DNA of 64,000 nt, taken from assembly GCF_040954645.1 (NCBI RefSeq), contig NC_092806.1:24887644-24951643 (forward strand). Reading direction: 5' to 3'. A program made the position numbers and the translations under genes. The stretch comes from Diabrotica undecimpunctata. Its lineage: Eukaryota > Arthropoda > Insecta > Coleoptera > Chrysomelidae. The notes beneath the pieces are model-generated. The model ran no database searches, had not been told where the DNA came from, and worked only from the letters and a program-made list of their open reading frames with translations. Below, piece by piece: positions 12,936 to 24,925 of the stretch. Numbering within the stretch: the first letter of the stretch is position 1; every line of letters starts with the position of its first letter.

Positions 12936-13006
<71 letters not shown>
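12936..13006. repeat. (TA)n microsatellite
   Basis: An uninterrupted TA run of about 35 units, immediately left of a short Penelope-like tail. Confidence 0.95.
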
Positions 13007-13008
<2 letters not shown>

Positions 13009-13270
13009 ATATATACTTGTGACTTGTGACTTTGGAAAAAATATATAAATATGTTTTGGATGGGTTGGAGAGTAAAATCTCAAAAAAGTTTGAGATAATC
13101 TCAAATCGTAAGTAACTTAGTTAAATAGACTGTCAAATATTCATGTATTACTATTTGTAGCTCATCCCTGATGATGTCGATGACTATCGACGAAATATTG
13201 GAATAATAAAGGAATAAGAGTACACTTAGCCTATTCTTTCAGCTGTGTTTACCCAAAGAGTCTCAAGGTT

Positions 13271-13273
<3 letters not shown>
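13007..13273 (+). repeat. Penelope-like tail, copy a, between two (TA)n arrays
   Basis: No coding sequence, but a clear hairpin. CTGATGAT at 13168-13175 is followed by arms GTCGAT (13176-13181) and ATCGAC (13186-13191) around a 4-base loop, then GAAA at 13192-13195. This layout recurs in other tails here. It is bounded on both sides by TA runs. Read as a 5'-truncated Penelope-like insertion; that is inference from the shared tail. Confidence 0.5.

Positions 13274-13340
<67 letters not shown>
13274..13340. repeat. (TA)n microsatellite
   Basis: TA run of about 33 units, merging into the left end of the foldback. Confidence 0.95.
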
Positions 13341-13347
<7 letters not shown>

Positions 13348-14100
13348 CTTTTTTCTTTTTGGGTGTGGTAGTCAATAAAAAATAGAGCTTTGCTAAGGCG
13401 TACTATTTATTCTGAATCCAAGCTTTCGGTGGTTTTTTGCCACCTTTATCAAGGTCTACAAAGAAAATTACTATGTTGTAACAAACTGAATGGTGCCAAA
13501 AAGGCTGTAAAAAACTATAAAAAACTTACCCGAATGTAAGATTCGTGGCATAAACAACAACGTTAAATAACATGATAAAACTGAGGTTGCAACTAAACTT
13601 AAAAATGTTACTGTTAAAAAACACTTTAAAAATTACTAAAAACGTTAAAAGTTAAAAACAAAATGAAGGACGACATGTTGAAACAGTCGTCGTTGCAGGC
13701 TTGATTTTTCTGCTCGTGAAATGTGACTGAAATCAAGCCTGCAACGACGACTGTTTCAACATGTCGTCCTTCATTTTGTTTTTAACTTTTAACGTTTTTA
13801 GTAATTTTTAAAGTGTTTTTTAACAGTAACATTTTTAAGTTTAGTTGCAACCTCAGTTTTATCATGTTATTTAACGTTGTTGTTTATGCCACGAATCTTA
13901 CATTCGGGTAAGTTTTTTATAGTTTTTTACAGCCTTTTTGGCACCATTCAGTTTGTTACAACATAGTAATTTTCTTTGTAGACCTTGATAAAGGTGGCAA
14001 AAAACCACCGAAAGCTTGGATTCAGAATAAATAGTACGCCTTAGCAAAGCTCTATTTTTTATTGACTACCACACCCAAAAAGAAAAAAGTATTTACATAT
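13337..14100. mobile_element. Large foldback: two inverted Penelope-like tails (copy c)
   Basis: Positions 13337-13706 are the near-exact reverse complement of 13731-14100, leaving a 24-base loop. I found one mismatch near the outer end (GTATATAC against GTAAATAC) and none in the stretches compared by eye. Within the right arm a hairpin of the tail family is seen: CTTGATAAA (13984-13992), GGTGG (13993-13997), CCACC (14005-14009), GAAA (14010-14013). The left arm carries its mirror image. TA arrays flank both outer ends. The arms have no long open frame. It could be two head-to-head tail insertions, an inverted duplication made during insertion, or an assembly artefact. Confidence 0.8.
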
Positions 14101-14140
14101 ATTTTTTCCAAACTAGTCAAAAAACTTTGGACTACTTTTT

Positions 14141-14142
<2 letters not shown>

Positions 14143-14188
<46 letters not shown>
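14143..14188. repeat. (TA)n microsatellite
   Basis: TA run of about 23 units, 42 bases right of the foldback. Confidence 0.95.
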
Positions 14189-14192
<4 letters not shown>

Positions 14193-14829
14193 TATAATTA
14201 CATAATGTTCACATTATGAATTTTCGCGAACCAAAGAGTGAATCTCGTTATTAAAAATACACTTTATTTTTTACGTTATCACATTTAGTGTACGTAGAGT
14301 AGTAGCTTGATTATCATTAAATATATAGATATTGAAGCAGTATAGCCAGAACATTCGTTTGTAAAACTAATTATTCACATTTATTTGTAGAATCGTATAG
14401 TTTTAACTGAACGAATCAAGCTCCACAGTAAGTATTCCAGCATCTTTTTCTTTATTCCTAGGAATAAGCTTTGACTTAGCTTTAACTTCTTCGCAGAAGT
14501 CACATAGATCCGTTGTTGGTTTACGTAAGGTAAGTGGAAACTTTGACTGATTATATTGGTGGTATGTTTGGTAGAATCGGTAGGTTAGGTAAGTAAAGTA
14601 GGATGATCAACTGCTAAATATTCCCAATATTGACACACGGATATTAATCTTGAATCCTACGACAAGCGGAAAAAAGAAAGATAGACGCCTATGAAATGTT
14701 CTTTGAAGAACAATGTTACGAATTCCGTGGACCGACCACAGGAGAAATAATTCAATTTTAAATGAGCTAAAGGTCAGTATACGGCTTTGCAGCAAAGTCC
14801 ATCTCCTTCTTCTTCTCCTTCTTCTCGTA
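14189..14829. other. No recognised feature
   Basis: Nothing named. Its right end may include the 3' end of the next LINE fragment. Confidence 0.4.
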
Positions 14830-15405
14830 GCACTACAACCTGGGGTGGGTTTTGGCTGACTGCACAACTTGCTTCCATCTTGAATGGTCCTCCATAATAG
14901 TTGGCTCAGTGGGCAGCCCCATTGTTCTCAGATCTGACCATATATTGTCTCTCCATCGCATTCATGGACGTCCTAAGGGTCTTCTTCCTGTGAGGGCTTC
15001 CTCCCATATTAATTTGGCAGGCGGTTATTAGGGAGTCTATGGACATGGGCACTATGGGCAGCCCATCTAAGACGTTGGGATTTAATCTCTTCTACTATAT
15101 CGCTCGCTCTATACATCTGCTTGACCTCAGCATTTGTTCTCATTGATATTGGTTGCTATTAATGTCGTGATAAGGCCCAAAGATTCTTCTGAGGATTTTC
15201 TTCCCAAAATACCTAAGTTTTCTTTCAGTTTCTTTGGTCAGGGTCCTCGTCTCACACCCATACACGAGCACCGGTCTAATCACCGTTTTATATATTCTAA
15301 TCTTTGATGTTCGTGTTAGGTTTTTAGATTTAATAGTATTGTGGAGGCTGTACATACATCTGTTTGCTGCCTGAATTCTTCCTTTCTCCGCCTGGAATTA
15401 CTGTT
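14830..15405 (-). pseudogene. LINE reverse transcriptase 3'-terminal fragment
   Basis: Minus strand, from 15405 down. 'MYSLHNTIKSKNLTRTSK' and 'YKTVIRPVLVYGCET' (15355-15250) are the post-RT segment of endonuclease/RT LINEs. The usual C-terminus follows at about 14990-14830: 'GRPRMRWRDNIWSDLR', then 'WKQVVQSAKTHPGL'. The two parts are separated by stops. RT catalytic motifs are absent, so this is a 5'-truncated copy. Confidence 0.8.
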
Positions 15406-15472
15406 GGGTGGATCGAGTAGCTTAACAGTCTTTCTTGCCGGTCCCAAGCCCTGATAAAACGGGCTGTTATTA
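15406..15472 (+). repeat. LINE 5' untranslated fragment
   Basis: The plus-strand segment GATCGAGTAGCTTAACAGTC and the following GGTCCCAAGCCCTGATAAA match the minus-strand segment at about 19755-19690, which sits just upstream of a LINE endonuclease frame. This is therefore a stray 5' end of the same LINE family, pointing away from the neighbouring 3' fragment. Confidence 0.55.
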
Positions 15473-15507
15473 CTGCAGTTATTATTAACTGCAAGTTTAC
15501 CTCGGAA

Positions 15508-15620
15508 TCGAACAGAAGTCCATCTCCGACAATTAAAATACTTTGGACAGGTTATGATAGCAGATCCAGAAAATATGAAAATTGAAGTCCAAATGCGAGT
15601 AGACAGTTTAAAGTTATAAT
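15508..15620 (+). pseudogene. LINE C-terminal remnant
   Basis: One frame reads 'HLRQLKYFGQVMIADPENM', matching the '..LKYFGH.MR.....' segment near the C-terminus of insect endonuclease/RT LINEs, then stops at about 15617. It may belong with the 5' fragment just before it, as a copy with a large internal deletion. Confidence 0.5.
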
Positions 15621-16158
15621 ATTCATATTAAACAATATGTTTGCTGGTATTTCTTAGTTCTGTAGATATATATTGCAAAATGGTCCACTCTGTAGCTTTA
15701 GTAGCCATCATTTGCCAATGTGGGATATCGATGATCGCCGGTGTAATACAAGATGATTATATATGCTATTATTATAGATACTTACATAGATTACATACCT
15801 ACAGAGGTCGATATATTTTTATGAAGAAGACATCTGCACCTAATGATAGAAATGTGAGATACTCATGTGATAAATACCTTCATATACTGTGTGCTTATTA
15901 GTAGAAAGAGTTGTTTTATCTTAGTAGCAAATGTGATATAAAATTGAACTAATTGCTTGTTTAAAATAGGTATAAGACGAAAAAATGATAAAATTATAGA
16001 ATAATATGATTTTTCACGTAGAGTCTTCGTATAGTCTAAGATTTTTAAATATTTTTTGAGCAACAGAGCAGAGTAGAGAAGAGTAAATTTTTATTTGCTT
16101 AAATTTTTTAACATAATTGAGCAAATAATGTCACATTATTAATCACAGATTACAAAAA
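15621..16158. other. No recognised feature
   Basis: The open frame at 15641-15901 carries no motif I know. The right edge is the 3' flank of the next minus-strand LINE. Confidence 0.4.
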
Positions 16159-16179
16159 TATATATATATATATATATAT
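16159..16179. repeat. (TA)n microsatellite (short)
   Basis: TA run of about 10 units at the 3' end of the adjoining minus-strand LINE, where LINEs often end in simple repeats. Confidence 0.85.
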
Positions 16180-16184
16180 TGACA

Positions 16185-18150
16185 TCACAGATTAAAATAT
16201 ATTAACATTACAAATTGGTGTTGAGCTTGATTGTGTGTTTCCTGTTGCATGTCAGATAGTAGACTATTGTAAAATTTAACACACGCATACAAAGGACTTT
16301 TCTCTGTTATAGACAATCTGTGAAGTGGGAAGTTCAAATTAAAGCTTCTTTTATTATATCTATGATTTGGAAGTCGGTGATAAAACAAAGTAAAATTTTT
16401 AAAAAGAAACATATTACATTCAAATATATAGATGGCTGAGAAAGTGAGTATAATGAGTGACTTGAATCGGCCTCTATATGATTCTCTTTCATTTAGTCCT
16501 AAGATCACCCTGACTGCCTTTTTTGGACTATAAAGATAGTTGAGCTATCTACTGCAGCACCCCAGAAGATTACTCCATATCGCATAACAGAATAAAAGTT
16601 TGCATAATATACTGATAGTGAAATCCCCTGGTCTAGATAGCTCTTCAACACTATTAATGAGCAGCAGTCTCTGTTCAGTTTTTTGTTGTAATTTGTTCCC
16701 CCAATTCAAATTCTGATCAATATAAAGACCAAAAACTTTAACTGATCTAGCAGGTTTCGTGTTTTGTGATAGAAAATTGATTGTATCTGGGAACTGTTCT
16801 CTTGACTGGCTGGTTCTAAAGTAAGCAAAAACTGTCTTATCAGTATTAAGCAATAACCGATTTCCACTGAACTACTGTTCAGCCTTGCTTAGAATTTGCT
16901 CTGCCACTGTAAGGAGTGTTTCTAATGTTTTTTTTTTCCAGAAATGCACATTTGAGTCATCAGCGAAATTTACCTAACCTAAGGTTTGAGGAACTACTAA
17001 TCACCGCATTTGGAAGGTCGTTTATTTAGATCAAAAAGAGAAAAGGCCCCACGACGCTAACCTGCGGTATGCCTAATTCTAAATTGATCGGTTCAGAGTA
17101 AACCTTACATCTCTTTTTCTCCAAGCATACTTTTTGTGACCTGTCTGTGAAAAATGATTTTATCCATTTTAATGTACATATGTCGGTCCCTGTATTCCAT
17201 AACGATGTAATTTTTGAAATAAGAGAACATTATCTAGGCTAACAAAATCCTTAGATATGTCCAAAAAAGTACCTAGTGTTTTCATCTTTGCCTCTAGATT
17301 TTCTAAAAATTTTGATACAAAATCATGGGTAGCTGTAGTAAAAGGGCTAGGAGAGTTCTGACTATTTTCCCATGTTAAATCCCATAAGAAATTGCTAAGG
17401 TCCATTTTGGTCATTTTGGGCTCTTTTGTGTCTACGTATTTGATGGCCCCTCCCCTTTCCATCGATACCTTACACGTTGTTGTACGTTGCCGTTTAGACG
17501 TTAGAGGCTTAGTGTCCTTTTGGAAATGCCGCCAACTTTGATTTTTGCTTCAACGTATTCGTTACCTCCCTCCCGTTCCAACGAGCCCTCGTACGTCACG
17601 ATCCAATAAGCCGTCGGGCCTCCACCACAAAAAGAGCCAAAAATGACCAGAATGGACCTTAGCGATTTCTTATGGGATTTAACATGGGAAAATAGCCAGA
17701 ACTCTCCTAGCCCTTTTACTAGCTGTCCAAAACAGATCTCCCTAGGAGAAAACCATGCTGCGAATTAAATAAGTTATTTGCAGTAAAAAAGTTTTGTAGC
17801 CTGGAATATATCGCTTTTTCGAATATTTTTAAGAATAATGAAAGAAGGCTTATTGGTCTATAATTCTCCATATTCGTAACATCACCTTCTTTATGTAGTG
17901 GGTTGACAATTGCCAGTGTAAAACATTAAGTAAATTTACTTGGCTTGAAAGAAGCATTAACTATAAAAAAAAGAGGAAGAGAAATCTCTGATGAAACATA
18001 TTTAATTAAATTAGTTGATATTTCATCATAACCAGAGATATGCTTGTTTTTTAAGTAATGAACACCCTCTAAACGAAAATTACCTTGATTTTTGGAATTA
18101 CCCTTAATCTCTTTTACCAATTGCCAAGCCATTTCAAGCCATTTTAGTTT
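16185..18150 (-). pseudogene. Non-LTR reverse transcriptase remnant, interrupted by a TIR element
   Basis: Minus strand, from 18150 down. The RT entry segment is 'ISGYDEISTNLIKY' (about 18030). 'NMENYRPISLLSLFLKIFEK' (about 17870-17810) is RT domain 1, and 'NSQHGFLLGR' is at about 17750. The 384-bp element at 17337-17720 then interrupts it. The RT resumes with 'THDFVSKFLENLEAK' and 'TLGTFLDISKDF' (about 17335-17240). 'GIPQVSVVGPFLF' (about 17070-17030) and 'FADDSNVHFW' (about 16970-16940) follow, then 'VKVFGLYIDQNLNWGN' (about 16740-16690) and the tail to 16185 ('YIFECNMFLF'). There are several stops and frameshifts. No endonuclease or ORF1 seen; clade unresolved. Confidence 0.85.
17337..17720. 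mobile_element. 384-bp non-autonomous TIR element inside the RT, with 6-bp target duplication
   Basis: The ends AGTAAAAGGGCTAGGAG (17337 on) and its complement (ending 17720) begin inverted repeats of about 95 bases, roughly 80-90% identical by eye. They pair 17337 with 17720, 17401 with 17656, and so on. The target AGCTGT stands at 17331-17336 and again at 17721-17726. Removing the insert brings the two halves of the RT together. The central 200 bases have no frame or motif I recognise. No TIR I can recall matches these ends. A 6-bp duplication is unusual among DNA transposons: it excludes mariner (TA) and piggyBac (TTAA) and argues against hAT (8 bp). Dada-type elements (6-7 bp) are one candidate. 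Confidence 0.8.
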
Positions 18151-18189
18151 TATTTTCGCTATTTTAACTTAATTTCGTTCTTTATAATA

Positions 18190-19760
18190 ATTTTTTCGAG
18201 ATTGAATGAGTAAAGAATTGTATTTGCGTTTTCTATCCTGTAAATATCTTTATAATCAATTATTATCAATTATTACTAGACAGTGTAAACAAAACATCAA
18301 GCCTAGATTTACAATGCTTATTTACTATTGTATTAGTTTTCTGCGTGTTTTGGTCCTATTCACACAATCCACTTTTCTATTTGTTTTGGTACTATTAGTT
18401 TCTTTACTTTCGTTCTTTGACCTCTTATGAAGCGCCATATTTCCTTTTGAAGACCGTAATAATCATGTTCCATTTCTTTCAAAAGATATTCACAGTGATA
18501 ATTTTTTATGTTTCTTATGTATTTCAAGTGCAGGTGTTTCGTTTCTAATTGTCTTGTAATTATGGTATGCCTCTTGTGTTCTGGTTGACATGTATTTCAG
18601 GTAAGCTTTTTTCTTTTCTTTAAATTTTTCCTTCATTTCTGTATAAAACCATTCGCCTTGGGAAAGATTTATTTTTATTTTTATTTCTTTCACCAAGAAA
18701 TTCCTTGGCCGAGGCTAAGATATTAGAATTTTTGCCCAGCTTTCTTCGCCTCTATCACTTTCTGTGAAATATGTGTTTCTGCTTTTTTCGGTTATTCTTT
18801 TTTGAAATAGGTATCTTGTGGAGTCATTCTGTAAGCTTTAGACTTTTACCTTTGTGGTGTATTCTGGTGTTTTGTTATCACATATGTGATTTCATTTGGA
18901 TTTTGCACAATACCAATTTATGATCGCCTCCTATTTCTGCTGATGTTAGTGCTCTTACATCCAAGATTTGAAAGGGGTTATCAATCTTTGTTCTCTACTA
19001 TTTTCAGTAGTGTATTTGTATTGTTCTTTGTGAAGAAAAAATGTATTTTTAATACGTATTTCGTTTATGCTGCGGAGGTCCCTCAGAATGTCTCCGTTTT
19101 CATTTCTGATCATTGCCAAAACGGACATTAAAATCACCCATAATGATTATATATTTATCATTTGGGGTCTCGTTTATTACAGTCTGAAGGTGTTCGTAGG
19201 AGTTTTTCCTTGTGGTGATATCTCTGTTGTTCTCTGATGCATAGATTGCTATCACATTCAGAGGTTTGACATCCAGTTTAACTTTTACACTTACTATTCT
19301 TTCAGAGGTATATTTCATTCTTCCACTTGGTGTAAAAATTGTCTGTGTACTAACAGGCGACTCCTTCTTTGGCTCTGGTTTCTTTCGAAAAACCACTGTA
19401 AATCATCAGATAGTCATCTAGTATGATTTGACCCTTTCCTTTTTTCTTCGTCTCTTGTATTGCACATATGTCAATTTTTTTTCTACAAGCTCTTTTGTAA
19501 TTTCCTGCTCTCTTGTGTTTAGAGACTTTACGGTCCAACTATCGATGCTAAGTATATTTCTCGTTTTCCATAAATTCGTTGTTCCCATTCTCGTGTTAGT
19601 CGTCGTAATGCAATTAAAACTGTTCCGAGGCATAATCCTGTTTCTATGAACAGTATGATTTTAAAGTCTATTAGTAGGGTGCTAACCTGGTTGTAGATCC
19701 CCTCCTCCTTTATCCGGGCTTGGAACCGGTAACAGTTCTGTCGAGCTACTCGATTCACAT
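18190..19760 (-). pseudogene. LINE endonuclease (AP-type) with 5' untranslated region
   Basis: Minus strand, from 19760 down. A 5' leader (about 19755-19560) shares sequence with 15406-15472. The endonuclease N-terminus follows ('IDICAIQETKKKGKG', about 19480-19430), split between two overlapping frames. Next are 'LNVIAIYASENNRD' and 'YIIIMGDFNVRFGN' (about 19280-19100), the GDFN box being diagnostic of AP endonucleases. A weaker domain runs to about 18840, then the linker towards the RT ('YLKYMSTRTQEAYHNYK', about 18620-18560). The frame decays by 18190 and no RT follows. It resembles the family at 6065-8185 but keeps the complementary 5' half. Confidence 0.85.
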
Positions 19761-21059
19761 AACATAACTACAGGTGAAAAATATTTGTCTTTCAGTTATT
19801 TACCTATTTACTTATTGATTTATTCCTTTGACACACTTTTTAATAACACAGTGTGTCATATTACTGTATTGAGAACAGCTCTTTAAATTATGCATAAGAC
19901 ATAACACAAAAAATGAATACACTTATATGCAACTGGATTGATGCCTATTGTATGATGCACTTTATCTGAAATTGCATCAGCTATTGCAAAATTGGCATAC
20001 GAAGTCTTTACAGTGATATATATTGATACATTGTGTTTAAGAATACTCAATTAAAATTCCTCGTCTAATCAAACACTACATTCAACACGTATTACATAAG
20101 TCGAACAATAAACTGATTTTGTATTTTTCAATATTCGAGTTTACATAATAGACAAAATATCAGAGAGCATCACAGTCAGGTTGAAAAAGAACAATTTTGT
20201 ACTTGAGTGTGAGTGGCCATTGCAACAGTAGAAACGAGAAGGTACAGTGTAGAATTTAAGAGTTAGGTTATGTTCAGTAATTAAAAATTAGTAATAGATA
20301 AAGATGCTTATTTCATAACATAAATGGCGAACAAAAAATTACGGAATGTAGACATTTAAAAGAAATTAAATTTGTTAAGAAAACAATGAAAGGTTCCGAT
20401 TTCAAAATTGTAGTACTGTAACGAAATATATTGCCTACATCAGGGTAAGATTATGGGGGTAGAAAATTGGGGACAGAAACTAAAGGGGTTGAGAAACGGC
20501 AAGCAAAATAAATCAATACGTATGCGAACGGCACTCAGGGGTTAGCTGGAGAGCTGGGGTCGTGGATAAGTAAACGACAAGGGTTCAGATTTGGGCAGCT
20601 ACAAAAAAAAATGAAATAAAGGGGTACTTACGTAAATCTCCTGGACAAAATGAAACAAGATATGGCAGACAAGGTTACCTCTAGCTATTTTAATTCGGAC
20701 GCCGCTTCGAAGAAAACTTCCTGCTGGAAAAAGAAAGAAAATTTCTTCTTCCCTAAAATCAAGAATACGTACAAGGGTTAGGAGACTTTTCTAAATAAAA
20801 ACAAAAAAATGGATCAGAGAAACATAAAAAATTTCCATAAAAAAATATACTTACTTCAACTAAACAATCACGGGATTCACGCTGGGGTTTACTAACTAAA
20901 GCGACGTTGTCAACCGTTTGTTAAGGTTCCTAGATTTCAGGGAAAATTAAAATATTATATTTTTTTAAAATTAAAATATTATATTTATATATAAAAATTA
21001 AAAATCATTCGCAATTATCAATTTCGCCCCTTTGGATCAATTTCACCCAACGATTTTAG
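19761..21059. other. No recognised feature
   Basis: AT-rich sequence with no gene or repeat I can name. It includes an A/T-only patch at 20940-21000, where ATTAAAATATTATATTT is directly repeated. Confidence 0.45.
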
Positions 21060-21178
21060 GGAGATTGGAGTAAGGAGGTGGGGTAGACAGACACTCGACA
21101 GGAAAGAATATATGAATGTTTTAAGGCCAGCCAGGGCTCACGAAGGGCTGTAGCGCGAACTAATGATGATAATGAAAA
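21060..21178 (+). repeat. LINE or SINE 3' end with ATGATGAT tail
   Basis: The segment ends GGGCTGTAGCGCGAACTAATGATGATAATG. The same GGGCTGTAGC...ATGATGATGATGA ending appears in reverse at 51843-51880, where it follows LINE coding sequence. The first part can be read as a decayed LINE C-terminus. It is a short 3' insertion of that family or of a SINE borrowing its tail. Confidence 0.55.
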
Positions 21179-21189
21179 ATAGTAATTAA

Positions 21190-21420
21190 TAAACTATGGT
21201 TGCAAGTTTTGGGGGTCCAAAACAGTGATTAGTAAACTGAAGTATCCTGTGGCTGTACACTTACAGACTTTAAGAACTGTGATTGCAAATAACCTGTAGC
21301 TGCATAACTAAATAAACCTACATTCTGTGGCAAAGTCGGAAGGACCAAAACAGTGATTAGTAAAACAAATCCACATACTCCGTTGCAAGTTTCGAAAATC
21401 CAAAAACAGTTAAAACCAAA
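21190..21420. repeat. Degenerate direct repeat
   Basis: CCAAAACAGTGATTAGTAAA occurs at 21217 and again at 21345 (128 bases apart), with partial copies of the preceding GTTGCAAGTTT and a weaker third match near 21400. No known family recognised. Confidence 0.45.
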
Positions 21421-21540
21421 ATAATCTTTTATACGCTATAACTTCAAATTTTAGAGGTGATTAGTTTATCTAAGCAACTTGCTGTATGGCTGGATAATTA
21501 GGGGGTCGAAAGACTGGAAACAGTTTCAATATTATGTTTA

Positions 21541-21650
21541 TATGGGATTCAGCCGCAATTGATTGTAATTAAAAATACATTTTTAACTAACTAAAGTTTG
21601 ACGTTTCGATTTTCACTCCGGAAATCGTTCTCTGGGAAATATAATGGTTT
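21541..21650 (-). repeat. Penelope-like tail, copy g
   Basis: In minus orientation: arms 21620-21626 and 21608-21614 around a 5-base loop, then GAAACGTCAAA (complement at 21597-21607), preceded by GAGAAC. The downstream ACAATTGATTGTAAT-like segment also appears, more decayed, at 27541-27640. Confidence 0.55.
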
Positions 21651-21754
21651 ATCCAACAGATTGTTGATTAGTTGTCTTTCAAACTGGACGTGCCCCATTT
21701 GATATGTTAATACGCCAAATATATAAATAAACGGCTAAAGGAGCTCAATGTATA

Positions 21755-21900
21755 AAAGTCGTAGCAAAGCTCTTGCTAAAACGACAGAAAGAACAGAAAA
21801 CGACAGTCGTTTTCGTTTAAGGCTACCAAAATAAGACGCCGAATATAATTTATATATTCGGCGTCTCAACTCATCAAAGTCGTAGCAAAGCTCTCGCTGA
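21755..21900. repeat. Hairpin between two copies of a 20-bp repeat, next to (TA)n
   Basis: GTCGTAGCAAAGCTCTTGCT near 21757 and GTCGTAGCAAAGCTCTCGCT near 21879 flank a perfect 14-bp stem, AGACGCCGAATATA at 21834-21847 with its complement at 21853-21866 (5-base loop). TAGCAAAGCTCT also occurs in both arms of the foldback near 13390 and 14043, hinting at a shared element tail. Confidence 0.6.
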
Positions 21901-21944
21901 AAACTGAAAATTTTTTGACACTTTGACAAATACACGCACACATG

Positions 21945-23059
<1,115 letters not shown>

Positions 23060-23960
23060 TCAAAATAATTGAATAATCTATTTAACTGGAATTTTTAATT
23101 GGAAACGACTGTTACCCTGTATAACTGGAATGAAGTCTAAGTTTACTATGATATTAAAAAATAACAACAGGGATGATCCAACAAACTATAGAGCTAATAC
23201 TTCTCAACTGTGTTAAAAGAAAATAGTTACTAATATTGAGGCAAAGGCAGAGACAGAGATTGGCTTGAAGAAAATAATGTTCTTTCCGAGTATCAGTCAG
23301 GATTCAGGGGATCAAGGGGTTGCATTGATAATGTATGCACCGTCACTTCTGTTGTACAACTGCAACTACGACTCAAAAAATGTAAAGTATACGCTGCAGT
23401 TGTTGATTATAAACGGGCTTTTGACTAAATTATTCATCATTTGTTGTGGAAAAAGGTATTTGGTTTTGAGGTAAGTTATAAATTCATAGGCATTATAAAA
23501 AGAATGTACATCGAAACTACAAACGGCTGCATAAGACCATTTGATATCACAACAGGAGTCTTACAAGAATAACCTTTGAGACCACTATTATATAGTTTAT
23601 TTATTACTGATATAGAGCAATTTTTTATTAGTCAAGGGTCAGAAGGTATCTCCATTGATAGCCAAAATCAAACAATAATGCTACTTTACGCTGATAATTC
23701 GGCCATTCGTTCTGACTCGGAAGTTGAACTTGGTAAAAATTTAAGTTATCTAAAAAATACAGTAACCAAAAACAGTTAACTGTAATTTTTGGCAAAACCA
23801 AAATTCTTCTATTTTCCCAAAGCAGTCAAATCAGCAGTAGAGATGGTAAATTTCTATAGAAGAGCGAAACAATTGAAGTTGTCAACAAATTCGTATACCT
23901 ACGAGTCATCCTAACTACAACAATCACCTTTTAAAGTAAAGGCCGATAAAACCGTGAAAA
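23060..23960 (+). pseudogene. Non-LTR reverse transcriptase remnant
   Basis: Pieces in order along the plus strand: 'NRDDPTNYRA' (about 23170; canonical N-Y-R-P), then 'VDYKRAFD' (about 23400), then 'GVLQE' and 'LRPLLYSLFITDIEQFF' (about 23550-23630). The catalytic box is 'LLYADNSAI' (about 23680-23705), where the second Asp of YADD has become Asn, followed by 'VIFGKTKILLFS'-type thumb sequence to about 23840. Several frame changes occur. Dead by both frameshift and active-site change. Confidence 0.8.
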
Positions 23961-24923
23961 GAGCAAAACATACAATTCGCATGTCACATGTCAGATGTCA
24001 CTTTAACATTTCCGTTAAGACCAGGAGCCATTCTCTCTCCTGATGCCCCCCAATATGTAGCTTCGTCGATTTTTAATAATTTTTAAACTGTTTGTCCTTG
24101 TGTCGTGTTGTGTTATATATCATTTAATGTTTATGACATTCTCCATATATTGTTGGATATCCCAAATTTGACGACGTAAGTCTAAAACGATATATTACAT
24201 AAAAATTTTTTAACAACCATCAACTTCGAGTTTTTTCGAAGTTAATTAATTTTTCTTTAGTTGAAAAAACGTTTCTTGGCTTATTTTAGATGCCCCTGGA
24301 GATTTTCTAGGAGCGAAAGTACTTGGGCAAGATTTAATAAAGAAACTGTGCTCGATATCTGACTTTTATTTGAATAAAAATTAAGAAAAGTGGCTGGATT
24401 GGCACGTATATATTATTGTATCAATATATCAGCGTCAAATGAAAACATGTTAAAAAGTACAGAAAATCCGAATTTAAACATATTTTTATCCCTAAAAGAA
24501 GAAGAAATATCCCGTGCGTATAAAATTACACATGTTCAGCCAATATTAATAAATAAATTCCGAACAACTGAAAGATGCAACAATGTATCGCCTTGGTTTA
24601 TATCGTGAAGACAACAATATTTTACCGAACTATAATCTCTGACAGCAATCGTGAACTCTTGTGCGACAACACTAAATTTTTAAAGACTTCAGGTTGTTTT
24701 TATGGGACCTATGGACTGTCTATATTATATCATTTGGGTCTGAAGTCAGGGAGCAGGACTGTAGTTACAACTTTGTTGCAAATTTTATAGAAATAATTTA
24801 AGATTTCGTAAGTTTAAAGTTGTCCTATAATTTACAATATATTAATAGTGTATAAAAATTCGGTAATATTTTCAGGTATGTAAACAGGTACTAGTACGAA
24901 ATAAAATATATGAAATTATAATA
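23961..24923. other. No recognised feature
   Basis: The open frames at 24390-24608 and 24575-24790 show no motif. Nothing named up to the mariner left end. Confidence 0.45.
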
Positions 24924-24925
24924 TA

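Noticed and set aside
13168..13195. Calling this tail hairpin a working hammerhead ribozyme
   Set aside because: Core-like bases are present, but stem III and stem I do not pair convincingly and there is an extra base before stem II.
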